64,000 nt of DNA, from the NCBI GenBank assembly GCA_035235625.1, contig CP141145.1, forward strand, positions 24,616,563 through 24,680,562, read 5' to 3'. This DNA comes from Saururus chinensis (Eukaryota; Streptophyta; Magnoliopsida; Piperales; Saururaceae). Below the pieces are notes generated by a model, which was not told the DNA's origin, made no database searches, and saw nothing but the letters and a program-made list of their open reading frames with translations. The translations under genes were made by a program, and so were the position numbers. The stretch's first letter is position 1. Each line of letters starts with the position of its first letter. This document shows positions 1-11,795 of this stretch, piece by piece.

Positions 1-367
1 TGTCATGATTATCATCATCCTCATAAAAAATAATAAATAAATAAAATAACTGAACTAAGGTACAGCGTTAAGGTGTTACATCACATGCTTGTCTGGACGC
101 AACCCTCTAACAAGGGGGAAATGAAATGAAAGTTCATTGTGATCATTGTTGTTGGTTTTTCTTTCATTGGATATCTCATCTCATTTTACTAACTTTGCTT
201 CCTAAGCTAACAGCAGCCGTGATCATCTTCCTACTCAAAGCTGGCATTCAGCATAACCAGTTTGCTTTATGCACAGAAACATGATATGATAGTGATTCAT
301 TTTTCTTTCTAATTAATTTTTCTATGATCTGTGATTAAAATTGAAGGCATTACATTTCTTGATGCAG

Positions 368-457
368 TATATGGGTCAATACATAAGAACCCTGGCAGAA
401 ACAACCTTCTGTTGTCAAACTGATACTGAAAAAGTATCTGCTGATCCCTCATTGGAG
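368..457 (+). CDS. Exon candidate of unidentified host gene
   Basis: A 30-codon open stretch sits between a polypyrimidine-AG acceptor (TTTCTTGATGCAG) and a GAG|GTTTGA donor and reads YMGQYIRTLAETTFC onward. Both ends are phase 0, and the terminal exon candidate at 6912-7022 is also phase 0, so the two can join in frame. I do not recognise the family. Upstream exons would lie to the left of the window. It could be a chance open stretch, but the codon mix is protein-like in an AT-rich background. Confidence 0.38.
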
Positions 458-1439
458 GTTTGAAATTTGAATCTTTTAATTCCATATTTCTTTTATTTTA
501 TTAACTTGAAATTTATATAGCAGGCATTGATGATGCTATACATAAGGAGATTTTTCTTATATGAGTGGTTTTTTTTTGGGTGTTTGTTTGTTAAAATACT
601 TCAGACAAAATGACCTTTAAAAAAATATGGCATCAAGTTTCTTCTGTCTTACATCACTTAACATACTGTTGAATGATGAACTGCATGATTAGCTTTGTTG
701 ACATCATTTATTCTCAGTACTATTTTGTTAGTTTTATTTTATGAGAAAATTTTATTGACTACCATAGTTTTTGCTTGGTCATTATTAAATTACTTTTTCT
801 TTGACACTTTTTGAGAGTAGGGTTTACCTACCAGTTAGAGTGAAATTATGCTGACAGGTGTTACCAGTTAGTTGAGAAGTCAGGAAAACACGAGATATGT
901 GGGAAGTTAAGCTTGGGGCATAGCCCCAATTTCATTAAAGATCAAATGTACACTTATAATTTGACAAGAAAATTCCTCCGTCGGTTACCAAACCACTTAT
1001 TTGTCTCCCTCTCAAATACCCCAGTTGGAACCAGCAACAGCTTAAGCGGGCCTCAACAAAAATGCCTCAAACCAAAACCTAATATAATAACAAGAAAATG
1101 GAAAATTGCTATTCTAATTTGCTTGAAAAATACCTTTAGAATATGGGATATTTGCATTCTCCCTCTTGAAAGAAATTGAGTCCTTACATTTGCTCGTGAT
1201 AATTACTAACTCCAAATACATTCACCCCATTTCTGCTGTTCTCTCAAGTCATCCCTTCCAAAGAGTGGTGACAGCATCCTCTTGTTCTTGACAACAAACT
1301 CTTATATCCATAATTTCACCTCGAATGAGAGGACGCACTCTAACTCCAATGTCATGTATTGTAACATATGAGAAGCATCAAGTAAAAGACATAATGCATG
1401 TATGATAGTTCGGTCTTACAGGGATGACAAAGATATCAA
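458..1439. other. Non-coding, intron-like AT-rich stretch
   Basis: T-rich sequence typical of plant introns. The 88-codon open frame near 913-1179 has no recognisable domain and no splice context. I see nothing else. Confidence 0.4.
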
Positions 1440-1900
1440 ACGATTATCCTATGCAATCAGCTCATGAAAAACACAGATGCAGCCAATGCAACATTGGCCT
1501 ACAAATGCCCTTAAAATCACCCCTGCGAATCAAAAGCAACTGAACCATATGCTGATCTTCTCTACTAGCACGATAAATCTCAAGGCTAGACAAATCCAAT
1601 GGATCCACAAGGGCAAGTTGATCCAACAAGTTACACATAAAATTAGAGAATTCTTAATAGTGTGATTCCCCTGTCTAGTTGCATGAATGTCAATCTAAAT
1701 TGACATTCCTTAGCAAAGTTTGCTTGAGCATAGAGTGAAGCAAGCTGATCCCACACTTCTTTAGCAGTAGAAAACTTGACTAAGCCTATACCAATGGACT
1801 GAACAACATAATTTTTAGTTCATTTAATAATGCTGACATTAGAAACATCCCATGCAGTACCATCTGTTAGAGTATATTTGATCATATTTGTCTGAGTCCT
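1440..1900 (-). mobile_element. Copia gag fragment (fossil)
   Basis: The minus strand reads as the UBN2/Copia-type gag domain, with the hallmark STAKEVWDQLASLYAQANF followed by a QLDRG segment and a LLDQLALVDP segment. Only this part of gag is present, and it is a broken fossil. It lies inside the presumed last intron of the gene whose exons are at 368 and 6912. Family assignment is from protein pattern; age cannot be judged without a partner LTR. Confidence 0.62.
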
Positions 1901-2300
1901 CAGTATTAATGTTTCATTTAATATAGAGGTTAGTGTAGTTGAGTCTTATTTATTTCTTTATGCTCAAGTAATTTCTTGGTTTAGTACTTGTTATGTATTA
2001 GGAGATCTTAGGATATCTGATCTCTATAAGGCTCAATCCTCCTATGTAACTTAGACTTCTCTATTCCATAATACTCCCTCCGTCCTACATTAATCGCTCC
2101 ATTTTGCAAAAAAGTTTGTTCCATATTAATAGCTTCATTTTATTCAATTTAAGTGGTTGGGTACTTGAAAAAGAGTATCATAAGCTTATTTTCCCTTCTC
2201 TTATATGTAGGTTTCATCATTCAATAAAAACCACTATTTTTCCAAATGGAGCTATTAATTTAGGACAGAGGGAGTACAATTTATTCGGAGAATTCTATCA
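1866..2300 (+). repeat. Possible Copia LTR containing a MITE
   Basis: The stretch begins TGTTAGAGTATATTT and ends ATTCTATCA, directly followed by TGGTAGCTGAG, which resembles the Copia initiator-Met primer site. Removing the Stowaway MITE would leave about 230 bp. No second copy was found and the left border overlaps the minus-strand gag reading, so the call is weak. Confidence 0.25.
2072..2276. mobile_element. Stowaway-type MITE (Tc1/mariner)
   Basis: A 205-bp element bounded by TA dinucleotides with inverted ends TACTCCCTCCGTCC and GGACAGAGGGAGTA, the canonical Stowaway terminus. The interior carries short inverted stretches (ATTAATCGCTCCATTTT against AAATGGAGCTATTAATT). It is non-coding and would rely on a mariner-like transposase in trans. 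A degenerate relative lies at about 51215-51375. Confidence 0.85.
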
Positions 2301-3480
2301 TGGTAGCTGAGGTCAGGTTTTCTGCAACCTAATTCTTGCGTATGTGACTTTCCCGTGTTTTTCATAGTCGCCGTTGCGGAAGGATATTGATGTTTCTCCA
2401 TCACCTTCATCTGCTGAAACTCAGACTCACTGGTGTTGTTGGAGTCAGCTGTGAGATTTTGCCCACTGGAATTTGCTGCCATATCTCTTGCCCACGTGGA
2501 CTGTTCTGAATTGATCTGTTCCCTGTCTGAAATTCCTCACCATTCTTTGATCTGTTGAAGTTGTTCACCAGCCATCATCTTACTGTTGACTAGTCCACCC
2601 ATTGTCATCTTTGCCCAGCAAGCAGAACATTGCTGGCCTGTCATGTGCTCCTGGCAAAAATCAGCCTCTTCTGGTCCGGTGGAATCCCTTGTCTGTCATG
2701 CACTCCTGGCTTGCCGCTGCTCCAGCTTCCTGTTGCTGCATCGTCACCATTGCCAGCACAGGAAATCTTTGTCTTCCAGAACTGTCTCACTGAAACTCTT
2801 TGCTGGTTGTCTCCCAAAACTCTTGAAAAACTAGTTTCCTGAATTTGATGACTCAAATTCGCCTTCATCTCCAGTGACAGACGTGTCTGTTGTGCCTTCA
2901 CCCTGTCTCTGTTCAAACTAAATAAGCTGCTTTTAGCCATCTTCACTGAGGACTGCTATCTGACAGCAAAAGCTCTGGCCATGTGTCTTTCCCTAAGTTG
3001 GTTCAAGCTTGGCCTTGATCTGGACAGGATGGAAATGTTTTTGACTTTGGACTTCTCTGAACCGCAATACACAATCAGGAAGGTTGCTTGGCAGTAATTT
3101 GCATTCTCTTGAGTTGCTATCTCCACTATGAAGATGCCTAGTGCACTGCATCCTGCATATCCATCTCTTTTCCTCACGGATGGACCTGGTCATACCTTTA
3201 ATGGGTTTTGTTGGCTTTTCCTTTCCACACAAACCAGCCAAGTGCTTCCCTTCTTAAGTGGCTGGATCTTTGGAGACAAAGCTGACATGAGTTGTTAGTG
3301 GACTATACAACAGCCGGTGACGATCTGTAGAGGACTTTGCCCCGGCCCAAGCAGGTCTTAGTTACATAATTTATAGTTATTCTTGCTCCGGTTATTGCTG
3401 TGACTAGGTTCACTAGTTACCTGCTGCTATTGTGCTTGTCTAAGCTAGTCTGAGAGAAGTGGGACCCCCTGTACTGCCTG
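2301..3480. other. Degenerate retroelement interior, no clear gene
   Basis: Mixed-frame open stretches on both strands. A minus-strand frame starting near 2482 begins MAANSSGQNL, reminiscent of Copia gag N-termini, but nothing else is diagnostic. Flanked on both sides by Copia fragments, so probably more of the same fossil material. Confidence 0.3.
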
Positions 3481-3770
3481 TTGACCCACATATTTTGATC
3501 TGATATGGCACACTTTCGAGAGTTTAAACCTAATGCAGCTGTGGATACATGCAATTATTGTCATGAAAAGGGGCATTGGAAGGCACAATGCTCTATTCGA
3601 CCACAGCAAACTGGGCATCATCCTTTACTCACTTTGCCATTTGGTACATTCTGATGTGTGGGGACTGATTCTGCCTACCAAAGGTGGTTTTTGTTATTAT
3701 GGTGTGTTTGTAGATGATTACACTTGTGACTGTTGGGTATCCTTACTGTTTAGTTGATGTCTAGTTCATT
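3481..3770 (+). mobile_element. Copia gag-knuckle and integrase fragment (fossil)
   Basis: A CCHC zinc knuckle (CNYCHEKGHWKAQC) at about 3550-3590 is followed within about 100 bp by an integrase-core piece containing HSDVWG and a VDDYT segment. The spacing is much shorter than in a full Copia polyprotein, so the copy is internally deleted and broken. Orientation is opposite to the related fragment at 3950-4215. Confidence 0.7.
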
Positions 3771-3949
3771 GATGAGGTAAAAGGGCATGAAAAGATGTAG
3801 ACACGTACTCATTTCCCAAATCAGATCTCAGGCATTAATACCAACATGAATTTGAGGATGAACCATAGCAACAAATTCCTTCATGAGCTAAAAGGGCCAG
3901 AAAAGTTGTAGACAGGTACTCACCTCTTGAATCAGATCTAAAGCATTTA
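3771..3949. other. Short tandem-like duplication
   Basis: Two similar blocks near 3770-3855 and 3880-3970 share the phrases AAAAGGGC, TACTCA, AATCAGATCT and GAGGATGAACCAT. Probably a local duplication within the Copia remnant. Confidence 0.4.
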
Positions 3950-4215
3950 ATAGCAACACGAAATTGAGGATGAACCATGGCCAATAGTATTAAGTGCAAT
4001 CATCCACAAACACACTATAGTAACAAAAACCACCTTTGTTGGCAAAAAAGTTGGACCCCACACATCGGAATGTATTAAATTAAAAGGAGAAAGGGATATA
4101 AAATTACTTTTATTAAATGGCAAAGCAGTAAACCTAGATAATTTGCATCCACTACATGAAGAAATATCCTCAATAGGAACATGTCCTAATGCACTTGTAG
4201 AAACTAAAGACTAGA
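3950..4215 (-). mobile_element. Copia integrase fragment (fossil)
   Basis: The minus strand reads a pre-integrase segment (CSGCKLSRFTALPF) running into LIHSDVWGP, the start of the Copia integrase core. It is the same protein region as the plus-strand fragment just upstream but inverted. Broken remnant. Confidence 0.62.
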
Positions 4216-4620
4216 ACTAGGGATGCACTTGAGTCGGGTATATTGGGAAACCTGACCTGACTCAACCTAACGGGTCAGGTTTGAGTTTCTAATTTGAACC
4301 AAAATAACTTTTCAAGTCGGGTTTGGGTTCAAGGTGATCCAACCCAACTAAGGTTATAAATATTAAATTCTTATATTTGACATTTTTGTTTTGATACTAG
4401 TTTAAAATTTTCTTGATGGATAAGAGATAAGACTAAATAATTATTTAAAATCTTGTATTTTTAATAATTAGGTGGGTTTTTTTTAAATAAAATAAATTTT
4501 TGTATTCTAAACAGGCCAGGCCAGGTCGGGTCGGGTTTGGGTTAGCATTTCTTAAATGGTATCAAATTCAGGTTTGGCAAAACCCAACTCAGTGGCATCA
4601 CTAATGCAACCTAGACCAAG
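4216..4620. repeat. Possible MITE with GGGTCGGGTTT-rich ends
   Basis: GGGTCGGG / GGGTCAGG / GGTCGGGTCGGGTTT motifs cluster near both ends of an AT-rich core, and the flanks read CTAGGGATGCACTTG and CATCACTAATGCAACCTAG. This resembles non-autonomous hAT repeats, but the inverted repeat is imperfect and no TSD could be fixed. Confidence 0.3.
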
Positions 4621-5299
4621 AAAAATGACCCAACCTCAAGTGTCATAAATAAAAAAGTGTAGAATCAGAATTAAACCTAAAGGAGCTTAGTGAAGAGACT
4701 GAGAAGCACTAGCTGCAAAATCAGGAATATGCAGATGATCCAGAATGTAGAAACCACTATTCCAATCTGCTTGCTAGGCATATTGTGGAGCCTGCTTGCT
4801 CTCTTTTTCTCTTGTCCTCTGTTCATTTTGGGAAGAGGCAGTATTGATTTCTTTATTTGATTAATCATATTCCTTCATTACTTTTGGGAGGTAAAACACC
4901 ATTTGAAATTTCATGTATCTCCTAATTATTATTCCATGTATGTTTGTGTGTACTTGTTTTGTGTTCTTGCCATCTATACAACATTCTAAATTGTCCGTTA
5001 GATCTAGGTTATGTGTTTTTCTTGGTTATGGTGTTGAACAAAAAAGTTAAAGAGTTTCTTTGATCCCTTGTCTAATAAATTATATCTTTTTCGGCATGTT
5101 TTTCTTGAACGGTGGTTTTATTATCATATCCCTAGTCCAACAACTTCTTGGTGAGTCATTGATCTCTCTTATCACTCTCCGGCCTCTGGCTCTACAGATT
5201 TTGTACCCACCTGCAGCTCCTTATTAGTTATAGCGTGACCATGGTCCTGATCGGTTTGATTTCTCCTCTCTCTGTTATTCTTCTGAATTTCTTTCTTTT
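4621..5299. other. No gene seen
   Basis: AT-rich sequence between Copia remnants. Nothing diagnostic on either strand. Confidence 0.3.
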
Positions 5300-5850
5300 C
5301 TTTTGGCTATTCATTCTATTGTTGAACCCAAATCCTATAAAGAAGCTTATCTTAATCCACATTGGCAAAAGGTCATGCAAGATGAGATAGCTACTCAACT
5401 TGAGAATGGAACTTTGGGATCTTGTTTCTCTTCTTCTGGGTAATTAGGCCATTGGCTATCAGTAGGTATACAAGGTAAAAACAAAGAATTGATGGTTCCC
5501 TTGAATGGTACAAAGCTAGATAAGTTGCCGTGGGTTTTACACAGTAGTATGACATTGATTATGAAGAGACCTTTGCTCCAGTTGCCAAAAATGATAAATG
5601 CGCTGTTGGCCTTTGCATGAGATGGATGCTACTAATTCTTTTTTGAGTAATGAATTGTTTGAAGAAGTTTATATGCAGCCTCTTCTTGGTCTTCCTCGTA
5701 AAAAGGGCCAGTGTGTCGCTTTCGGCGTGCTTTATGGTCTCAAACAGGCCACATGCTGGATTTGAGAAATTCGGTTATGCTTTCTTGCAGTTGGGCTTTT
5801 CAATTAGTGCACATTACTCAGCTCTCTATTATCGTGATTCTCCATAATCT
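5300..5850 (+). mobile_element. Copia reverse-transcriptase fragment (fossil)
   Basis: The plus strand shows successive Copia RT landmarks: MQDEIATQLENGT, then GSLEWYKAR, DYEETFAPVAK, VYMQPL, and finally FGVLYGLKQA. The order matches the polyprotein, but the copy is short, internally deleted and broken in several places. It lies in the same orientation as the fragment at 3481-3770 and could be its displaced 3' part. Confidence 0.72.
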
Positions 5851-6345
5851 TTCAAAAGAAGAAGCCCATGTATATTGAATAACAATGATGTATTACAACC
5901 CCAATTTATGAAAACACCTTATATAGTTTCCCTAATAAAGAAATGGTCAAAAAAGGCCAAAAGAACCCAAAAATAGGCGACTTTACATCGAAGGCAATTG
6001 GTTGCCTGAGAGCAAACTGAGTTGATTGAAGATGAACAACAGTCTAGTAACGACTGAACAAAGCCAGCAATCAATCCAGCAAACATAGAACACAAGTAAA
6101 ATTAAAATAGTAACTACTACTCTTAACATGTTAGAGGGAAGTCACTCTAATAGCTCTAGTGTTAAGCGGAACACCAATAAAGGTTTTTGGCCAAACCAAA
6201 CCAAGAAACCAAACAAAGGATAATAGGGCAAACTAAACATACTATACTAATACTCCCCCACATGCACAAGCACGCTTGCTCATGAACATACCACACAGGC
6301 AAGAACCGAACCCCTGACCTCCCAGCTCTGATTCCTTGTTAAAAC
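5851..6345 (-). repeat. LTR / small-retrotransposon end candidate
   Basis: Read on the minus strand: a primer-site-like AATCAGAGC after ..TAACA at about 6330-6341, roughly 75 bp of spacer with GGGAGGTCAGGGGTTCGG, a purine run GTGGGGGAG, then about 390 bp of LTR-like sequence with a TATATAAG box and a terminal leader. The tight PBS-spacer-purine tract arrangement is TRIM-like. I could not match the presumed opposite LTR, so only one end may survive. Confidence 0.33.
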
Positions 6346-6911
6346 CAAGGCACATCAAAACCACAAGCTGTTTAGTTATGGACTAACAATGGTTATCAGC
6401 CAAATAAACCAAATACCACACTAAAATTTGTCTGAAAGCCCTGAAGTTATGCTTTTCGCTGTATATTGAACCAAAATAAATGTCGACCTAGTGATGATTT
6501 TCACTCCAAGAAAATTGTCTCCTTTCATGCTTTCAACGTTGGAATCCATCATTTTTTCGTGTTTTGATTGTTCAAAGGGATTTTTGATACGCACCTTCTG
6601 TCCAGATTCCACCACCTCTTATCATTGAACATACACTACAAGGGTAAATTATATGTGTTCCATCAATGTACTTGTAATGCTTCCAACTACAAGTTCCAGT
6701 ATTAGGCAGATAGAAAACGATTCTAATTAAATATTTTCAACTGAATATGAGCAGATAAATATATGTGGTTCTTGCAATATTCAAGTGGTCTGCTTTTCTT
6801 CTTCAACTTCGTTTTACTATATAATCCCTGTATTCATTTCCTTTTCAGAGCATATCATTTGCGATTGTTGCCATGATATTGTCCATCTTACATATTTGAG
6901 GTTCCCTTCAG
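6346..6911. other. Intron-like, no gene seen
   Basis: AT-rich sequence ending in the polypyrimidine acceptor GGTTCCCTTCAG used by the next exon candidate. No domain found. Confidence 0.35.
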
Positions 6912-7022
6912 GTCTTGAAAGGTTTATCATGGCTAATGTATTTCTGTAAGCATATGGACGTCCCAAAGGATGTAGTTGACTTGTGCATACCACCACATTT
7001 ACTCACGTGCTTACAGACTTGA
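6912..7022 (+). CDS. Terminal exon candidate of unidentified host gene
   Basis: After the acceptor CCCTTCAG the frame reads VLKGLSWLMYFCKHMDVP, continues through DVVDLCIPPHLLTC and ends LQT at a TGA stop: 36 codons without interruption. It starts in phase 0 and is compatible with the exon candidate at 368-457. The family is not recognised. If both exons are real, the last intron is about 6.45 kb and contains all the Copia fragments described. A transcript would settle it. Confidence 0.42.
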   Translation, partial: VLKGLSWLMYFCKHMDVPKDVVDLCIPPHLLTCLQT

Positions 7023-8559
7023 TCTCAAAAGCGTCAGACAGAAGAGGTGAAAAGCCTTGCGTTTTTCTAATCATTTCTGATGGGTTTTGATAAAAACACG
7101 GCAAATTTTGAAAATAATGTTGGTATGGAATATTTTCTCTGACTTGTATGGAATACACCATTTCACATTTTTGCAAACTGACTTCTTTTTTCAACCCATA
7201 AAAAATAGTGGCATTGGTGTAACAATATTGAAATCTGTAACATCGATAAACGAAACACAATCTAAATTCTGTACAGCCTCTAATGTGTTTAAAAGAAAGG
7301 GTTTTGTAATGACCGTGCACCTTCATCTTGTATGCTAATATGGTGTGTAAGGGATGCTTCCTAAAATGTCATGTAGCCTCACTAATGCTTGAGTTCATGA
7401 ACTTAAAATCTAAACACTTACATGGCGTTGTACATATACCCTGCAGGCTGCAGCGGTCCAGTGGGGATGGTCATGGAACCAGGGTTTGACAAAGGATCAT
7501 TTTTATTGTTGACTACCATATATCACATCCAAGGGGCCAGATGGAAATGACCTACAATGCAAAACGGGGCCTATGATAATTGAAAGAGTATCTAGTTGGG
7601 TGGATGGTTTTGCTATTTTCGTTTCCTTTTCTTTTTAGCCATACCAGGCGTACATCTACCTTTTGGGTGGACTGATGGACTGAACGACCAAGAATGTTGT
7701 CTCATTATCGACTTTGAACCTTGATTGAGTATAAAAGAAGTATCTGGTTTACCAGCCCTGCTTCCTAATAACTGCGATCTTTCATTCTCTAGTTCGTAAG
7801 TTTCATCATCATTAACTTATCCTGACCGTCAATTATCTAGTTTGTTAAAGGGAAAATTAACTAAATAATGTTGAAGAATATAATTCCTAAAATGGCAAAG
7901 AGAGAAACATATTGCCCAAGATGGTATTCCCCTTTGCCATGGATGGCAATTGGCACCTGCATTTTTTATTTTTTTCTTTTTCTTCAATTTTGTCTGAGTT
8001 TCATCCTTTTCACGAACAAAATTACCATGGAAAAGCTAAGTGTAAAGGGGTTTTGTCATTCTAAATGATGAAAAACTCCATGCATGCACTACTTCTCCCA
8101 GCCTCTATGCATCTTCCCTCCTCTCTCTTTCACCCCTTGTGTGCTTTCACGACATTGGATTTTTGGTGCATGGCCTGGCATCGGTAGTGCAAGCTTGGCT
8201 ATGAGCATGTGAAGGTGGGATCTTGTTGTACCAAGCGCAACAATTGCATAAGACCTAAGCTGCAAAGCTGCTAGTGTTCCAAGCAAGCCTTTGCCAGCCG
8301 CTCCTTTAGCCTTAACGAGTTGTCAATGTTGCGGCAATGCTTGCCTTTATACCTAAACTCACAGTTGATAGCTGAGAACTTGTTCATGATCTTATTAGCT
8401 TTATTGATTTTGCTATTAAATTATGTCTATTTGCTTATTTTGATTAGTTATTATTTTTTATCGATTTTGTGTGTTTGCTAGAAATCAACTTGGTATCTTC
8501 TTCACTTGCTATTGATTGTGTTGTGCTTAATTTGTATTCATCATGCTTATTTATTTCTC
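7023..8559. other. Possible 3' flank, no gene seen
   Basis: AT-rich sequence after the candidate stop codon. Short open frames on both strands (for example 7003-7326 minus) lack domains and overlap each other. No clear repeat ends found. Confidence 0.3.
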
Positions 8560-9060
8560 TAGTGATGTTGAGGATTTAGATCCTACAATTCTAATTAGAA
8601 AAGCCTTTGGTTAGGTAAAAGGATTAAGAAATGTTGCAAAATTGTCAAATCGAATGAGATGGCAATTGACTCACTTTCTAAGTCAAAATTCCAATTGGTT
8701 GAAGATAAGGAATTATTAGATAAATATTTTTCAAATTTTGAAGTATGAACTTGAGAAAGAGAGGAGAAATTCTAGGTACTTAGTGAATGAATTTAAGTCT
8801 ACTAATGAAAAGTTTGATGTCTTCAAATATGAGAAAAATAATATTTCAAATAAGATAAAATTCTTAAAGAATGAACTTCATGGGAAATTAGAGACAAATA
8901 AATCATCCTTAAAAAATATTAAAGATCTAGTAATGATTTTAAGGCTCCTAAAGAAAAGTTAAAATCTTCTCCTTAGGGCAAGAAAAATTAGACAAGATTA
9001 GGATAATGAGAAAACTTCTATAGTATGATAGTGTACTAAATTTGTCAAAGTCTAAAGAAA
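8560..9060 (+). mobile_element. Copia-like gag coiled-coil fragment (fossil)
   Basis: A lysine/glutamate-rich coiled-coil frame (YELEKERRNSRYLVNEFK and onward) is followed by a KLDKI-like segment. This resembles the region after gag in some plant Copia elements. No catalytic motif is present, so the family is tentative. Confidence 0.3.
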
Positions 9061-10580
9061 CCATGCACATTAGTTATTAACTATTTTACCCCTCAAATCA
9101 AGGTTAAACAATTAAATGAGCTAGGGTTGGTTTAAGAGGTTTACGACCCTAGTAAACAACAACAAAATGACCTCGGTTCTATAGCATCAAGGAGTACTTC
9201 TGAGATTATTTTTAGACCCATTAGAGTTTAGGGAAGCTCTGAACAAAATGACAAAAATACCCTTATGAGTCGTCCACATTCGCTTGAAATGAATCAATGG
9301 GCCAATTTGAGATCAAAACTCTTGAGAGGCCAAAGACTTACTAAGGAATGGAGAGGACTGTGTCCCATGTAGGAAAATTATCTTAATGTTCTTAGGTTCA
9401 TTATAACTTATTTTCGTTAAAATACAAGCTCCTAATCGGAGGAGAGTTAGGGCACGAGAGTACGTGTCTTTTTAGTGCATAATTGGGCTTGGCTATTGAT
9501 ATTATGAATCATTTAGACCTGTGTAGATCTATATTATTTATATTTTCCTTTGCTTTAATGTTTACTATTGATGTTGTACTAGTAATTTGTCACTAGCTTA
9601 AGATTAATGAAGGATTAATCAATGAGGATTAGATGGCTTTGAATTGGGCGAGAACACCTAATCAAAATAAATACTAAAATACTCTCAGAGGGGTCTAGGA
9701 CTAGTTCATGAAATGAGTAAGACATTTGACTAGACAATTTGTCTTAGTTAATGAACCAATGATAGTTTTGAGTCTTGACCCAAGTCCAAAAGAGAATGAT
9801 AGTGTTCGGGATAGTCATTCAGTGCTTGTTTGTTGTGTATGGGTAGGGTTCAAGATAGTTTTTTCGAGTCTTAACTCTATTAAGGAGCTATTGATTTGGC
9901 CGTGTAGTTGCACCTCCCCATTGGGAAGAACTCTGCGTGAGCTAGGCTCACCACTGATCTATTGAAGATCATTAGTGTACATGAATTTGGATATGCTAAC
10001 ATCTTCCTTGGTTGGCTTCTCCTACTACTTCTGTTCAGGTGCAGTTGTAAATCATGCCCTTGAAATCCGGTTAAGTCCTTACGAGCTAGGTTTGTTTATG
10101 ACATTTCTTGATGGATTTCAGGGCCACACTATGGATGGTTCCCTTTCGATAATGGTCTATGGTGGTTAATCATTTGTCACTTGGGTTGACATATGAAGAG
10201 TTTGTCTGTCTTTGGGATTAGACAAGAATACTTATCAAACAATGGTTTGAGAGATAATTAATATAATTATTTGATATTGCTTATTTGATTGGAACAAGTG
10301 GAATGATTAAAGGATTTGCATAAAATGTAGGTTGGTTAAAAATACTTAAAACATTGCACACATGATGCTATGCTTCTAGAGATATTGTAGTTTCTATACA
10401 AAATTATATATGGATCCAATCTTGTTAAAAATATTGGAGATGTTGTCTAATGAGTACATAGGTAACCAATATCTTAATGATGTTGGCTTGATCCAAAAAA
10501 TATTAATTAATATTTTTATTCTTTTGAAAATATTGGAGATGTTTTGTTGTTGTTTAGTTTTATTTGGTTGCAGGTTCTTC
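9061..10580. other. LTR-like remains, no gene
   Basis: Phrases such as GAGAGGACTGTGTCCCATGT near 9350 resemble plant Gypsy LTR text. An open frame at 9975-10169 has no domain I can name. No matching terminal repeats were found. Confidence 0.3.
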
Positions 10581-10897
10581 AAGTAAGGACTAGTGAGATC
10601 AGGTTGTCTATAGAGGATTGAGGATGATATTACACCAGTGGGATCTAGTTTCTTACTTTTACAATTTTATAAGTAATTGTAATTACTAATATGAGAGCGA
10701 ACTTTACTTAGTTATTTATTTTCAGACAGATGATAAACTTTAAGTAAGGACTAGTGAGATCAGGTTGTCAATAGAGGATTGAGGATGATATTGCATCAGT
10801 GGGATCTAGTTTCTTACTTTTGTAATTTTATAAGTAATTGTAATTACTAATGTGAGAGTGAACTTTACTTATTTATTTTCAGACAGATGACAAACTT
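10581..10897. repeat. 161-bp tandem duplication
   Basis: Two direct copies starting AAGTAAGGACTAGTGAGATC at 10581 and 10742 and ending AGACAGATGA-AAACTT, differing at only a handful of positions (for example ATTACACCAG versus ATTGCATCAG). High identity implies a fairly recent local duplication. Confidence 0.92.
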
Positions 10898-11114
10898 GTA
10901 CTTAGAGGGTTAACCTACTATTTATAAAATTTTGGCATGTGTAATAATATTATATGTTTTGATATTCGTATTTGTGAATCCCAGTTATCACGACCTAGAT
11001 ATTTAATCAGATGGTTTGTATTGTATTTATGAAAGTAAAAAAAAATTCTCCGTGTGTCCTTTCTTAAAAAGGGATTTGAAAATCCGGGTCATAACAAGAA
11101 GTCCTATATTTCTT

Positions 11115-11400
11115 GCTATTGATCCTCAAGATCCTACTCGACCTCCTCCCCTCCCTCATCCACACTCTCCTTCCCTTTGTCATACTTCATGTCCTCTCCA
11201 TCCCTTGCCCCCTCTTTCTTATCCTACTTCTCATCTTCGTCCCCATCCTTCTTGTCATCATTCTTTTCCTCCTCCCTTTCATAATCTTCATCCTCCTCCT
11301 TATCCTTCTTCTAGTCCTCCTTCAACTCCTTTTCACCCTCTCCATCATCTCCCATCTCATTATCCTCATCTGTAGGAGAGATTTTCCCACTATTCTTTAC
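11115..11400. repeat. Pyrimidine-rich low-complexity block
   Basis: Almost pure C/T with scattered A (CCTCCTCCCCTCCCTC type). The open frames over it are composition artefacts. On the minus strand it would encode an acidic/basic low-complexity linker, as in some transposon ORFs. Confidence 0.75.
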
Positions 11401-11700
11401 CTGCCTCTCCACCAAATGCTCAAGCATCTCCTGCATTTCTTTATGCTTAACTGACATGATGTCATCATGCAGCTAGTAAATGGGGTAACCTCATTCCTCT
11501 ATTCCTTTGTAATGCCTCTAAGAAACTCCAAGTGCAAAGGCCATAGTTTGTATTGAGGGCTTCAAGATAAACAATCTTTCTTCCCCCTGTCTCCTCATCC
11601 TCCACTAGCTCCACATGCTTCTTTTTTTTAAACCTTCTTTTGGACTTATAATGAGATATGTCTCGTTCGAGGCAAGGACCAACACTTGTATAATCTTAAG

Positions 11701-11703
<3 letters not shown>

Positions 11704-11792
<89 letters not shown>
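11704..11792. repeat. (AT)n microsatellite, about 44 units
   Basis: An uninterrupted alternating TA tract of about 89 bp, entered from TCATATAT and left into GTGATACAAC. It should be highly length-variable, and the assembled length may be inexact. Confidence 0.98.

Positions 11793-11795
<3 letters not shown>

Noticed and set aside
6290-6345. GGGGTTCGG resembling a tRNA B box (SINE)
   Set aside because: No A box at proper spacing; the position next to a PBS-like site fits an LTR element better.
11016-11454. Proline/leucine-rich frames of 113-119 codons
   Set aside because: Frames over a pyrimidine-rich low-complexity block; two frames are open simultaneously.
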